Notes under the pieces: model-generated
What the model saw: only the letters and a program-made list of their open reading frames with translations
Databases searched by the model: none
What the model was told of the DNA's origin: nothing
Made by a program: the position numbers and the translations under genes
From: Glandiceps talaboti
Taxonomy: Eukaryota; Hemichordata; Enteropneusta; Spengelidae
DNA: 64,000 bases
NCBI RefSeq assembly: GCF_964340395.1
Contig: NC_135562.1
Span: forward strand, 20,694,126 to 20,758,125
Direction of reading: 5' to 3'
Part shown: positions 1 to 12,100 of the stretch, one piece after another
Numbering within the stretch: the stretch's first letter is position 1
Layout of the letters: each line of letters starts with the position of its first letter

Positions 1-165
1 AGTTTCACGACTCAAATCTTCTTTGTCCTAGTTAGTCATCACATGATTATAAAAATAAATTATTGGATCATTAAAGGGCCCACAAGATTTGAAATACAAT
101 TTTTTAAAATAAAAATGTATGTGTGGTTAAAAAAAGACACTGAATCTCTTATGTGCTTTTATGAG
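1..165. other. AT-rich flank, no gene seen
   Basis: AT-rich sequence ahead of the first tandem array. No open frame or recognisable motif was found. Confidence 0.5.
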
Positions 166-2085
166 AATTACACCAATGCCAAGTATTGATAGAATTCATA
201 ATTACACCAATGCCAAGTATTGATAGAATTCATAATTATACCAATGCCAAGTATTGATAGAATTCATAATTACACCAATGCCAAGTATTGATAGAATTCA
301 TAATTACACCAATGCCAAGTATTGATAGAATTCAGAATTACACCAATGCCAAGTATTGATAGAATTCAGAATTACACCAATGCCAAGTATTGATAGAATT
401 CAGAATTACACCAATGCCAAGTACTGATAGAATTCAGAATTACACCAATGCCAAGTATTGATAGAATTCAGAATTACACCAATGCCAAGTATTGATAGAA
501 TTCAGAATTACACCAATGCCAAGTATTGATAGAATTCAGAATTACACCAATGCCAAGTATTGATAGAATTCAGAATTACACCAATGCCAAGTATTGATAG
601 AATTCAGAATTACACCAATGCCAAGTACTGATAGAATTCAGAATTACACCAATGCCAAGTACTGATAGAATTCAGAATTACACCAATGCCAAGTATTGAT
701 AGAATTCAGAATTACACCAATGCCAAGTATTGATAGAATTCAGAATTACACCAATGCCAAGTATTGATAGAATTCAGAATTACACCAATGCCAAGTATTG
801 ATAGAATTCAGAATTACACCAATGCCAAGTATTGATAGAATTCAGAATTACACCAATGCCAAGTATTGATAGAATTCAGAATTACACCAATGCCAAGTAT
901 TGATAGAATTCAGAATTACACCAATGCCAAGTATTGATAGAATTCAGAATTACACCAATGCCAAGTATTGATAGAATTCAGAATTACACCAATGCCAAGT
1001 ATTGATAGAATTCAGAATTACACCAATGCCAAGTATTGATAGAATTCAGAATTACACCAATGCCAAGTATTGATAGAATTCAGAATTACACCAATGCCAA
1101 GTATTGATAGAATTCAGAATCACACCAATGCCAAGTACAAGTCATGGTAGAATTCAAAATTACACCAATGCCAAATATTGATAGAATTTAAAATTACACC
1201 AATGCCAAGTATTGATAGAATTCAGAATTACACCAATGCCAAGTATTGATAGAATTCAGAATTACACCAATGCCAAGTATTGATAGAATTCAGAATTACA
1301 CCAATGCCAAGTATTGATAGAATTCAGAATTATACCAATGCCAAGTATTGGTAGAATTCAGAATTATACCAATGCCAAGTATTGATAGAATTCAGAATTA
1401 CACCAATGCCAAGTATTGATAGAATTCAGAATTACACCAATGCCAAGTATTGATAGAATTCAGAATTACACCAATGCCAAGTATTGATAGAATATAGAAT
1501 TAGACCAATGCCAAGTATTGATAGAGTACAGAATTACACCAATGCCAAGTATTGATAGAATTCAGAATTACACCAATGCCAAGTATTGATAGAATTCAGA
1601 ATTACACCAATGCCAAGTATTGATAGAATTCAGAATTAGACCAATGCCAAGTATTGATAGAGTACAGAATTACACCAATGCTAAGTATTGATAGAATTCA
1701 GAATTACACCAATGCCAAGTATTGATAGAATTCAAAATCACACCAATGCCAAGTATTGATAGAATTCAGAATTACACCAATGCCAAGTATTGATAGAATT
1801 CATAATTACACCAATGCCAAGTATTGATAGAATTCAGAATTACACCAATGCCAAGTATTGATAGAATTCAGAATCACACCAATGCCAAGTATTGATAGAA
1901 TTCAGAATTACACCAATGCCAAGTATTGATAGAATTCAGAATTACACCAATGCCAAGCATTGATAGAATTCAGAAATACACCAATGCCAAGTATTGATAG
2001 AATTCAGAATTACACCAATGCCAAGTATTGATAGAATTCAGAATTAAACCAATGCCAAGTATTGATAGAATTCAGAATTACACAT
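166..2085. repeat. 34-bp minisatellite, about 56 copies
   Basis: A head-to-tail array of a 34-bp unit with core ACACCAATGCCAAGTATTGA followed by TAGAATTCAGAATT. Most units are identical. Variants include TTCATAATT in the first copies, AGTACTG for AGTATTG, and a disturbed patch near 1120-1190 where units are degenerate. Nearly every unit holds a GAATTC hexamer. The high identity suggests recent amplification or homogenisation. No coding potential. Confidence 0.97.
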
Positions 2086-2918
2086 GATAGAATAATGACT
2101 CAATACTAGTATACAAGATTTTTTTCAAAGAAAAATTAGAAGTTCAAGTGATACAATGTTCTCTAAGATGCAATGCACATGGTTGTTGTTTCTGACATTA
2201 AATTTGACACATTAATATAATTAATCATTATTCAAGGCAAACAAAAACAGGCTGCAAGTTCAGGTTCCTAGCTGGTCACACAAACCGTTCGCCCATCATG
2301 ACTCCACTGATACACATAAATGAAAAAAGTGTGATCACTCTGCTCAAAGTCATGTACTAGCAATGTTCTTGATCTTTATTTGTGTTTCATGGTCTGACTT
2401 TTTAGACACTTCATGATACAGGAATGTTGACGTTGCCATGGTGATTCACTCTTTGGACAATATGTTTTTTACATAAACAGACTACTTCAAAACCAAACAA
2501 CAACGTTAACAACAGACATGGCACACTCAGTTTGACATTGGATCGACATTAGCATTCTACATAGGTATTATGATCACACAATACTGATAATGTGTAAACT
2601 AGTACATAGAGTAGTCCATACTGCTCTTACTTTTATTGTGTACGTCACAGTCACTGACTGTGTTGTGTTCTATTTCATCCTGTGTGTGCCTCTTGTCTGT
2701 TGTTGTTAGTTGAGGGCTTAAACTGTGCCTATGTTTATATCAAAAACATTCTGTCCAAATGACTGAAATGCCATGGCAACATCAATTTTCCAGTAATTCC
2801 TCCCCCCTGGTTAAATTTGAAAAATTGATTTAAGTTCATCAAAATGGGATAACTGCAAAATTTTACATTTCAATACGTGAAAATATTCATGATTATATTA
2901 AGAGTCTCTCTCTTTGTT
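2086..2918. other. 3' flank of the zinc-finger gene
   Basis: Unique AT-rich sequence between the minisatellite and the stop codon of the minus-strand gene, probably holding its 3' UTR. No other gene was recognised. Confidence 0.5.
2632..2637 (-). terminator. Candidate polyadenylation signal for the zinc-finger gene
   Basis: Plus-strand TTTATT reads AATAAA on the minus strand, about 280 bases after the stop codon. A second AATAAA lies near 2372-2377. The choice between them is open. Confidence 0.35.
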
Positions 2919-3161
2919 TTACTCCGACTGCAGTACTTCCATCTTATCCAATTGTTGATGTAAATTTGCTTCACTTTCCTGTTTTTCATAACGGTCATAG
3001 ATAATTTCATAAACCAAGTCACCATTCTTAGCCCTTGGGTCCAGTAAATGAGCCTCTCGGTTGGTGTTTATCAGCTGTTGTTTGAGTTCCTTGAAACCCC
3101 GATCTGATGACAATATGATGAACGGTATTTCCTTGGGAAGCTGAACATCCAATCTTCCAGC
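2919..3161 (-). CDS. ZNF451-like: Last coding exon of the zinc-finger/PIN-like gene
   Basis: Acceptor ttttgtgtgacag before 3161, phase 0, stop TAA at 2921-2919. It encodes AGRLDVQLPKEIPFIILSSD then RGFKELKQQL, the second half of the PIN/NYN-like domain with the SxD-type motif, followed by a short charged tail. Confidence 0.88.
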   Translation of the reverse strand, partial: AGRLDVQLPKEIPFIILSSDRGFKELKQQLINTNREAHLLDPRAKNGDLVYEIIYDRYEKQESEANLHQQLDKMEVLQSE

Positions 3162-6100
3162 CTGTCACACAAAAGTGAAATTAAGTTATCTGTGCCTTGG
3201 AGAAAGCTATTCATATTTGTTCATGCCAAATTGATACAAGTTATTCTCCATTTTTAGCAGATTTTCAGGGGTATTGTTTTGTACTTTGGTATGGGTTTTG
3301 GTGGGTTTATTTAGACCCCCCCCCCCCCCCAGTTAAAAATTAACACTCCCTAAGTTAGTTTTTGGCACATCTGATTTTCACTTTATAACTTTTATTTCAG
3401 GAAAGAATTACAGAAATAGTCCATCTATGGAATGGTGTCAACATTTTGTTCTAAAGGGGTCAAAATAATTACTTATCAATGTTTATTGTGGGGGAAATTT
3501 TGTGAAAATGTGGTGAAATCTGTTTTAAAATCATGAAAATTGAGTGTCTATGTCCAAAGTGCATCAAATACAACACAAAATCTTGAAAGGATTTTATCAG
3601 TAATGCTCAATTGTCAGCACCATTACATTCAGATTTTGAGTGAGAGAATCAGTAAATTCCTGCAATAGTACTGTATTGCTTCTTGCTCATCTTGGCTTTA
3701 AATCAAGGATTTTCATTTAAAACGAATTTCCTTTCTAAGCTAAAAAGACAATATATGATGATTTCTTACCTGAATACAAAGAGCAAAATCTGCTGCATTC
3801 TTTGTAGAGCCACATTTGGGATGCACATGGAATCCCCTACATACCAGCTGATAATCAAATGCCACACAGTTCTTTGGAATACACCATACATGGGCTCCAC
3901 CATAAAAACCCAACACATATGTTTTTGGGGGAAGAAATCTACCAGTGGGTAACTTTTGGAAGAATGATGTCCAGTTGTCAAGATCAACAAAGATGATTTG
4001 TTTCATCGTTCTTAAATATTCAATTGATGGTGGTCTTGGTAGTATATGCTCTGGTTGCATAACAGGACCATTGCATGTCTTGCGTTGTTGGTGCATGTAA
4101 TTACTCTGAAGCACTGGGTACAGATATGAAAGGTGATGCAAGTATTCTGTGGTATTCAGTGGCAATGATGGATAGTTTAAGTTCAGATTAAAAGTATTGA
4201 TACCTTGAATATTGAGTGCAGATTGCACATTCTTGGGAGATTCAGAAGCGTTTGTAGTTTGGATAGGCAATTGAGTGTCCATGGCCAAGTTCTGAGATGT
4301 AGAAGATTCTGCCTGCTGGTGTTTGGTTGGAATAGTGTCTACTTGGTGATGACTTTTACTAGGAACTGAATTGGTGAGTTTCTTAAAGAAATGCGAGTAT
4401 TGAAGATGTGGAGGATTGCGAGTCTGCATAATAGTTGGTGAATGGTGATTTTGAATAGGTGACAATGGTCGATGAGTGTGATATGGAGAAAAATGGTTTT
4501 GATGATTATAATGTTGTGGATATTTCGCTGTAAGACACATGCTCACTGATGGACGTGGGGTTTGAATACGATATGGATATTGACGAGTTTGGAAAGGAAT
4601 TGATTGATTTTGAGTTTGGCAAAGAAGTGAAGGACGTGTAGGTACAGCCATCAGAGGTTGAAGTTTTGATGGTGGTGACACCTGGGCAGGACTCTTTGGA
4701 GTTGTATTAGATGGAGCAGGTAAATTTGTTTCTTGATACGTAAGACTTGTATTGGATGGCAATGGTGAATTCATTGATACGAATGACTGAATTGTTGAAC
4801 CTGTTGCTATGGCATTATTCAGTTCGGTTTTCTTGGTTGCACAGGTAACTGATTTTAGACCATGATTGAATTTCTCTGGACACTTTGAAGACATATCCAT
4901 TGATTTGGGTATAGTTACGTCTGTACAGCCTTGTTCATTTATTCCAGGTTTCTGAGCTATCTGGGTCGGTAGAATTTGACCTTGATTTGGCAAATGTGTT
5001 GTGTTGCTAGATTTTTCCTGCATCTTTCTGTTTTCTTCAGAGTCACGAACAGTCTGACTCACATTCCAAGGCATTGGCCCAAACTGTGATTTGCTTGGTG
5101 TACTTGTGGACATGCACTGAGACACTTGATTTATGTGTTCATATGATCCCATAGACATTTCCTCAAAATCTCGTTTGTGTGCTTTTGAGGGTACACTTTG
5201 TGATTGTTCTATCCATTTGGCCATAGTGGCTGGGACATCAAGATGTGGATATTCACAATTGTGTGTCTCTGCTGTATCTGTAGTACATGTGCTGTTTTGT
5301 ATTGGTCTAACACAATTTGAACTTAAATCCTTAGCTATATTCATCATTGCACTGTTTTCAACATACTCAGATTGTGGTTGATGACAACTGGTAATGTTTT
5401 GCATGTTACTGATATGTCTTTGCAATGTATATCGTTTTACTGATGTAGATGTTGCATTGCTGTTTTGCTTTGGTCCAAACTGTTTTGGAGTGCTTATGTG
5501 TTCATCAGTATCTTCAGATTCATTCATGCTGCCGATAGTTGAAACAGCAGAAATATAGTTTGCAGTTACTGTTACAGTTGAAGTTTCATGGTCCAAGGTT
5601 TCCATAGGAGTTGCAGAAACCATTGCAGTTGGAGTTTCATGGTCCAAGGTTTCCATATGAGTTGCAGAAACTGTTGCAGTTGAAGTTTCAATGTCCACAG
5701 TTTCCATAGGAGTTGCAGAAACCATTGCAGTTGAACTTTCAAGGTCCAAGGTTTCTATATGAGCTGCAGAAACTGTTGCAGTTGAAGGTTCACGGGCTAA
5801 AGTATCCATTTCATTATAATTGTCAGTTTTATCACCACCATAATCATTCAAGTAATCTGAGAGATCATAATTACTATTGTCATAAAAATGTTCACTATCA
5901 TCATTATTATCATGATCTGAGACATCTGAAAGGAGTATTACATCATCAGTGCTGTCGTACAAACAACTGTCGTCACTATGATCACCTGAAAGAGAAATTC
6001 TATCATCACCTTGAAAGATTACATCATAGTCTTCCAACTCAGTATCTGTGCTAGTCAGTTCATTATTATGATCAGCTGTTTTGAGTTTTTGAAAACATTC

Positions 6101-9100
6101 AGTGACATCAAGGTGTTCTTCTTCCATCTGTGAAACACATGGGGGTTCCAGTGGTCTTGGAACATTGTAGTGAATTTGAGGCATGATTTCAGTAAGTTCC
6201 CTATCAACAGAGCTAGAGTTGTTATTATCATCACTTGTACATTTATCATCAGTTTTACAACTCATACAGGTCTGCAGCACCTTAGTGTCAGGTGATGTAA
6301 CAGTTGATTCCAGGCCACTTGCTGAGTCTTGCTGTTTTGATTCCATGCTACTTGAGCCTTGCTGTTTTACCAGCTGATTCTTAGCAGGAGACTTCCTAAT
6401 CAGAATACTTGTATTTCTAGATGCACTTTGCTGATCATAGCTGTCATATGCTGTGCGAGTTTTGAGACTACATGTGAAATTAAAAATGTTTAATTTGGGT
6501 TCAACTAGGATTGGCTCTGAAAACACTGTTATACTAGATGTCTTTTTGACCTTCTTGGAACTTGTCATTGATGGCTTGACTTCTTTTGTGGTATGTGGTA
6601 CTGCTTGGGTTGGCATGACATCACCAGACTTGCAACTATGCAGACTATATAGACGTTTACGTCTATGACAGAGCACTGGAGTAAACTTGGTCAGGAGGGC
6701 CACGGTATTGTACAGTACACAATGTCTTAAACTGGGTAGATTCATTTTAACCAATAGTGACTTCTGCAAGAAAAAGACGAAGTCTCTGAGTTAAAAAATA
6801 TGAAATCAATTAAACCATGCACAAGCCATGTTATTGTCTTTGAACAGAAAATATGGATTTATATCCTGGTTATTCTATATCATAACAACCTGTGTCTACA
6901 TCACTGGTTCTGCAGTTTTTTAAAATGTTCCATATTTTGCACTCACACTTAAGGTCTTTTTTCATGGCACTCGCTAAAAGTACAACTGCAAAGAAGCATT
7001 CCAATATGTCTCAAATACTGGCATTCTCATGTCATGTGGCTTCACCTCTATTATTCTTTGTACTGACCTGTCTTTGTGATCTGAAGCAGAACTTGTGATG
7101 CTCTGTTGACTGGAGGTTTGATGCTTCAATGTAAGTACTGCATACTGTACACAGCCAAGGTGGATTCAAAAACACCCTCATTGCTTCTTTTATTGGATGG
7201 TTTGGCTGTGGCGTCAGCTTGGACTTTGGACATCTGTAAATGCAAAAATGTAGTACTATTTACCCTCAAAAAGTTACAAAACAAACCATATCTACTACAT
7301 GTACTGTCTTTCCAATATTTTCAAATATGTACAGTCGGTTTCAAAATACCATTCAGTTTTTCTGTTTGATACAACCATACAGAAACCAGTAAGAAACTGG
7401 ACATGCTACACTTTAAGATAGCAAGATTGAATGAGTACAGTTTCTTGTCTAAGTGAAATGAACTACACATGCAACCATACAGACATCAAATGAACATCGC
7501 AAAGGACAATTTATGTGCCCTCCATTGGGTGTTTGATATATTTAGAAAAACATTGGTGGCTGAATGTCTGCATGGAGTTGCAATACATTTAAATGGTTTA
7601 TTTCATTTAGACTGAATGTAACAAAAAATGTGATCTTGCTATTGAAGTGTGGCATGTGCAGTTTTTTGTTGGTTTCTGCATACTTGTATCAAACAGAAAA
7701 GCTGCAATCAGCATGGTAGTTTGAAATTGACTGTACATCAATGATCATGTAGACATGCAAAGTTAGGTAAGTATTAATGCATGTACATCAAATAAGCATC
7801 CAAAAACATCAATTGAGAGTTAACTATATACCTAATTATGATGACATACTTGTAGACAAGTATGTCATCATAATTAGGTATATGTAGAACCAACTATTTA
7901 TGGAAAAGGTATTGAGTGAAATTTTACAAACACAAACAAGATACTCTTTATTTATAGGTTTTATACTAATGTGGGCAGCTAAAAGTAGATTTCCTGTTTT
8001 TTTAATTTCTGAAGGCAGTATGATAGTCTCATACACTGAGATATGAAATAGTCCATGCATGTACCAGTGTAATAAAAAATTACTCTCAGAACATATAATT
8101 ATATGCAACAAGCACATAGCGTCAAATACCAATATATCAATGTATCATCATGCCATACCACATTTGATTGTAGTTCATGAAAGTTGCATTTTAGAACTCA
8201 GAAAAGAAAAAGGAAACTGTAATTATCACAACATAGTTCATCTCAGGAATTCTACCAGAATAATAGTTTTCATTCAGAGGGGATTTTCAAGTGTTTTACC
8301 TTTGAATGTGAAGCCTGGTGTTCTCTTTACTGGTTTGAATTGTACAATTGCAGACATTACACTTATAACTGTCAGGTCTCAATGATCTTAGCTTTAACAC
8401 AATCTCTCTGAATGTCTCACGACTGATGGGAATTGGTACAAACTCTGATGTTCTACTTGATCCTAGTAAAGGAATGTGTGAATGAATAAATAAATAAATA
8501 AATGAATGGATGAATCAATGAATCAATGAATAAATCAATAAATCAATAAATAAATAAATAAATGAATGGTGTGAATGAATAAATCAATGAATGAATAAAT
8601 AAATAAATAAATGGTGTAAATAAATAAATAAATAAATGAATGGTGTGAATGAATGAATCAATAAATAAATAAATAAATAAATGGTGTAAATAAATAAATA
8701 AATAAATAAATGAATGGTGTGAATGAATGAATCAATCAATAAATAAATAAATAAATAAATGGTGTAAATAAATAAATAAATAAATAAATGAATGGTGTGA
8801 ATGAATGAATCAATGTGTGAATGAATTAATACATATGCATGCATGCATGCATGCATGCATGCATGCATGCAAGCATGAATGCATGTGAATGAATAAATGA
8901 ATGAATGAATGAATAAATGAATGGATGGATGGATAAATGAATGAATGAATGAATGAATGAATGAATGGATGAATGAATGGATGGATAAATGACTGATTGA
9001 ATGAATGGATGAATGAATGAATGAATGGATGAATGAATGAATGAATGGATGGATGGATGGATAAATGAATGGATGAATGAATGAATGAATGAATGAATGA

Positions 9101-12100
9101 ATAAATGAATGGATAAATGAATGAATGAATGAATGAATGGATGGATGGATGAATGAATGGATGGATGAATGAATGAATGAATGGATGAATGAATGGATGG
9201 ATAAATAAATGAATGAATGAATGAATGAATGAATGGATGAATGAATGAATGAATAAATGACTGATTGAATGAATGGATGAATGAATGAATGAATGGATGA
9301 ATGAATGAATGAATGGATGGATGGATGGATGGATAAATGAATGGATGAATGAATGAATGAATGAATAAATGAATGGATGAATGAATGAATGAATGGATGG
9401 ATGGATGAATGAATGAATGGATGGATGAATGGATGAATGAATGAATGGATGAATGAATGAATGAATAAATGAATGGATGAATGAATGAATGAATGGATGG
9501 ATGGATGGATGAATGAATGAATGGATGAATGAATGAATGGATGAATGAATGAATGAATGAATTGGACAAATAAATAAATACATAAAAGAGACAACTCTTA
9601 CCAGAAATTTCTCCATGTGATGGAGATAAAGAATTTGGATGTCAGACACTGTAAACCTAGATATTTTCAGCACTAGAAGATCTGGCAATATCACAGTCTT
9701 CAGCTAATTATCAAAGACCATTTTTACTAGTAATTACCAGACATGGTGTTTATGTATGAGATGCATTTTGGTCCCACTTATTTTTTTTGCAACGAAATAA
9801 GCAAAACTAAGTCATTAATGAAAACGTCCAGGTTTACAGTAATTAGCTAAATATACTCTATGTAAGTAAGCACACACAGAGATCTAGGTTTATAGTAATT
9901 AGCTAAATATACTCTATGTAAGTAAGCACACACAGAGATCTAGGTTTACAGTAATTAGCTAAATATACTCTATGTAAGTAAGCACACACAGAGATCTAGG
10001 TTTACAGTAGTTAGCTAAATATACTCTATGCAAGTAAGCACACACAGAGATCTAGGTTTACAGTAATTAGCTAAATTCATACTCTATGCAAGTAAGCACA
10101 CACAGAGATCTAGGTTTACAGTAATTAGCTAAATTCATACTCTATGTAAGTAAGTACACACAGAGATCTAGGTTTACAGTAATTAGCTAAATTCATACTC
10201 TATGCAAGTAAGTACACACAGAGATCTAGGTTTACAGTAATTAGCTAAATTCATACTCTATGCAAGTAAGCACACACAGAGATCTAGGTTTACAGTAATT
10301 AGCTAAATATACTCTATGCAAGTAAGCACACACAGAGATCTAGGTTTACAGTAATTAGCTAAATATACTCTATGCAAGTAAGCACACACAGAGATCTAGG
10401 TTTACAGTAATTAGCTAAATTCATACTCTATGCAACTAAGCACACATAGAGATCTAGGTTTACAGTAATTAGCTAAATTCATACTCTATGCAAGTAAGTA
10501 CACACAGAGATCTAGGTTTATAGTAATTAGCTAAATTCATACTCTATGCAAGTAAGTACACACAGAGATCTAGGTTTATAGTAATTAGCTAAATTCATAC
10601 TCTATGTAAGTAAGCACACACAGAGATCTAGGTTTATAGTAATTAGCTAAATTCATACTCTATGTAAGTAAGCACACACAGAGATCTAGGTTTATAGTAA
10701 TTAGCTAAATTCATACTCTATGTAAGTAAGCACACACAGAGATCTAGGTTTATAGTAATTAGCTAAATTCATACTCTATGTAAGTAAGCACACACAGAGA
10801 TCTAGGTTTATAGTAATTAGCTAAATTCATACTCTATGTAAGTAAGCACACACAGAGATCTAGGTTTACAGTAATTAGCTAAATTCATACTCTATGCAAG
10901 TAAGTACACACAGAGATCTAGGTTTACAGTAATTAGCTAAATTCATACTCTATGCAACTAAGCACACACAGAGATCTAGGTTTACAGTAATTAGCTAAAT
11001 TCATACTCTATGCAACTAAGCACACACAGAGATCTAGGTTTACAGTAATTAGCTAAATTCATACTCTATGCAAGTAAGTACACACAGAGATCTAGGTTTA
11101 CAGTAATTAGCTAAATTCATACTCTATGCAAGTAAGCACACACAGAGATCTAGGTTTACAGTAATTAGCTAAATTCATACTCTATGCAAGTAAGTACACA
11201 CAGAGATCTAGGTTTACAGTAATTAGCTAAATTCATACTCTATGCAAGTAAGTACACACAGAGATCTAGGTTTACAGTAATTAGCTAAATTCATACTCTA
11301 TGCAAGTAAGTACACACAGAGATCTAGGTTTACAGTAATTAGCTAAATTCATACTATGCAAGTAAGTACACACAGAGATCTAGGTTTACAGTAATTAGCT
11401 AAATTCATACTCTATGCAAGTAAGCACACATAGAGATCTAGGTTTACAGTAATTAGCTAAATTCATACTCTATGCAAGTAAGTACACACAGAGATCTAGG
11501 TTTACAGTAATTAGCTAAATTCATACTCTATGCAAGTAAGTACACACAGAGATCTAGGTTTATAGTAGTTAGCTAAATTCATACTCTATGCAAGTAAGTA
11601 CACACAGAGATCTAGGTTTACAGTAATTAGCTAAATTCATACTCTATGCAAGTAAGCACACACAGAGATCTAGGTTTACAGTAATTAGCTAAATTCATAC
11701 TCTATGTAAGTAAGCACACATAGAGATCTATATTTATAGTAATTAGCTAAATTCATACTCTATGTAAGTAAGCACACACAGAGATCTAGGTTTATAGTAA
11801 TTAGCTAAATTCATACTCTATGTAAGTAAGCACACACAGAGATCTAGGTTTACAGTAATTAGCTAAATTCATACTCTATGTAAGTAAGCACACACAGAGA
11901 TCTAGGTTTACAGTAATTAGCTAAATTCATACTCTATGTAAGTAAGTACACACAGAGATCTAGGTTTACAGTAATTAGCTAAATTCATACTCTATGTAAG
12001 TAAGCACACACAGAGATCTAGGTTTACAGTAATTAGCTAAATTCATACTCTATGTAAGTAAGCACACACAGAGATCTAGGTTTACAGTAATTAGCTAAAT

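Noticed and set aside
166-2085. CRISPR-like regular repeats
   Set aside because: There are no unique spacers between units and the context is eukaryotic; this is a minisatellite.
5133-6668. Plus-strand frames opposite the large zinc-finger exon
   Set aside because: They are antisense shadows of a well-supported coding exon.
8584-9694. Open frames of up to 336 codons on the minus strand rich in Ile-His-Ser-Phe
   Set aside because: They are translations of a tetranucleotide array in an intron and have no non-repetitive domain.
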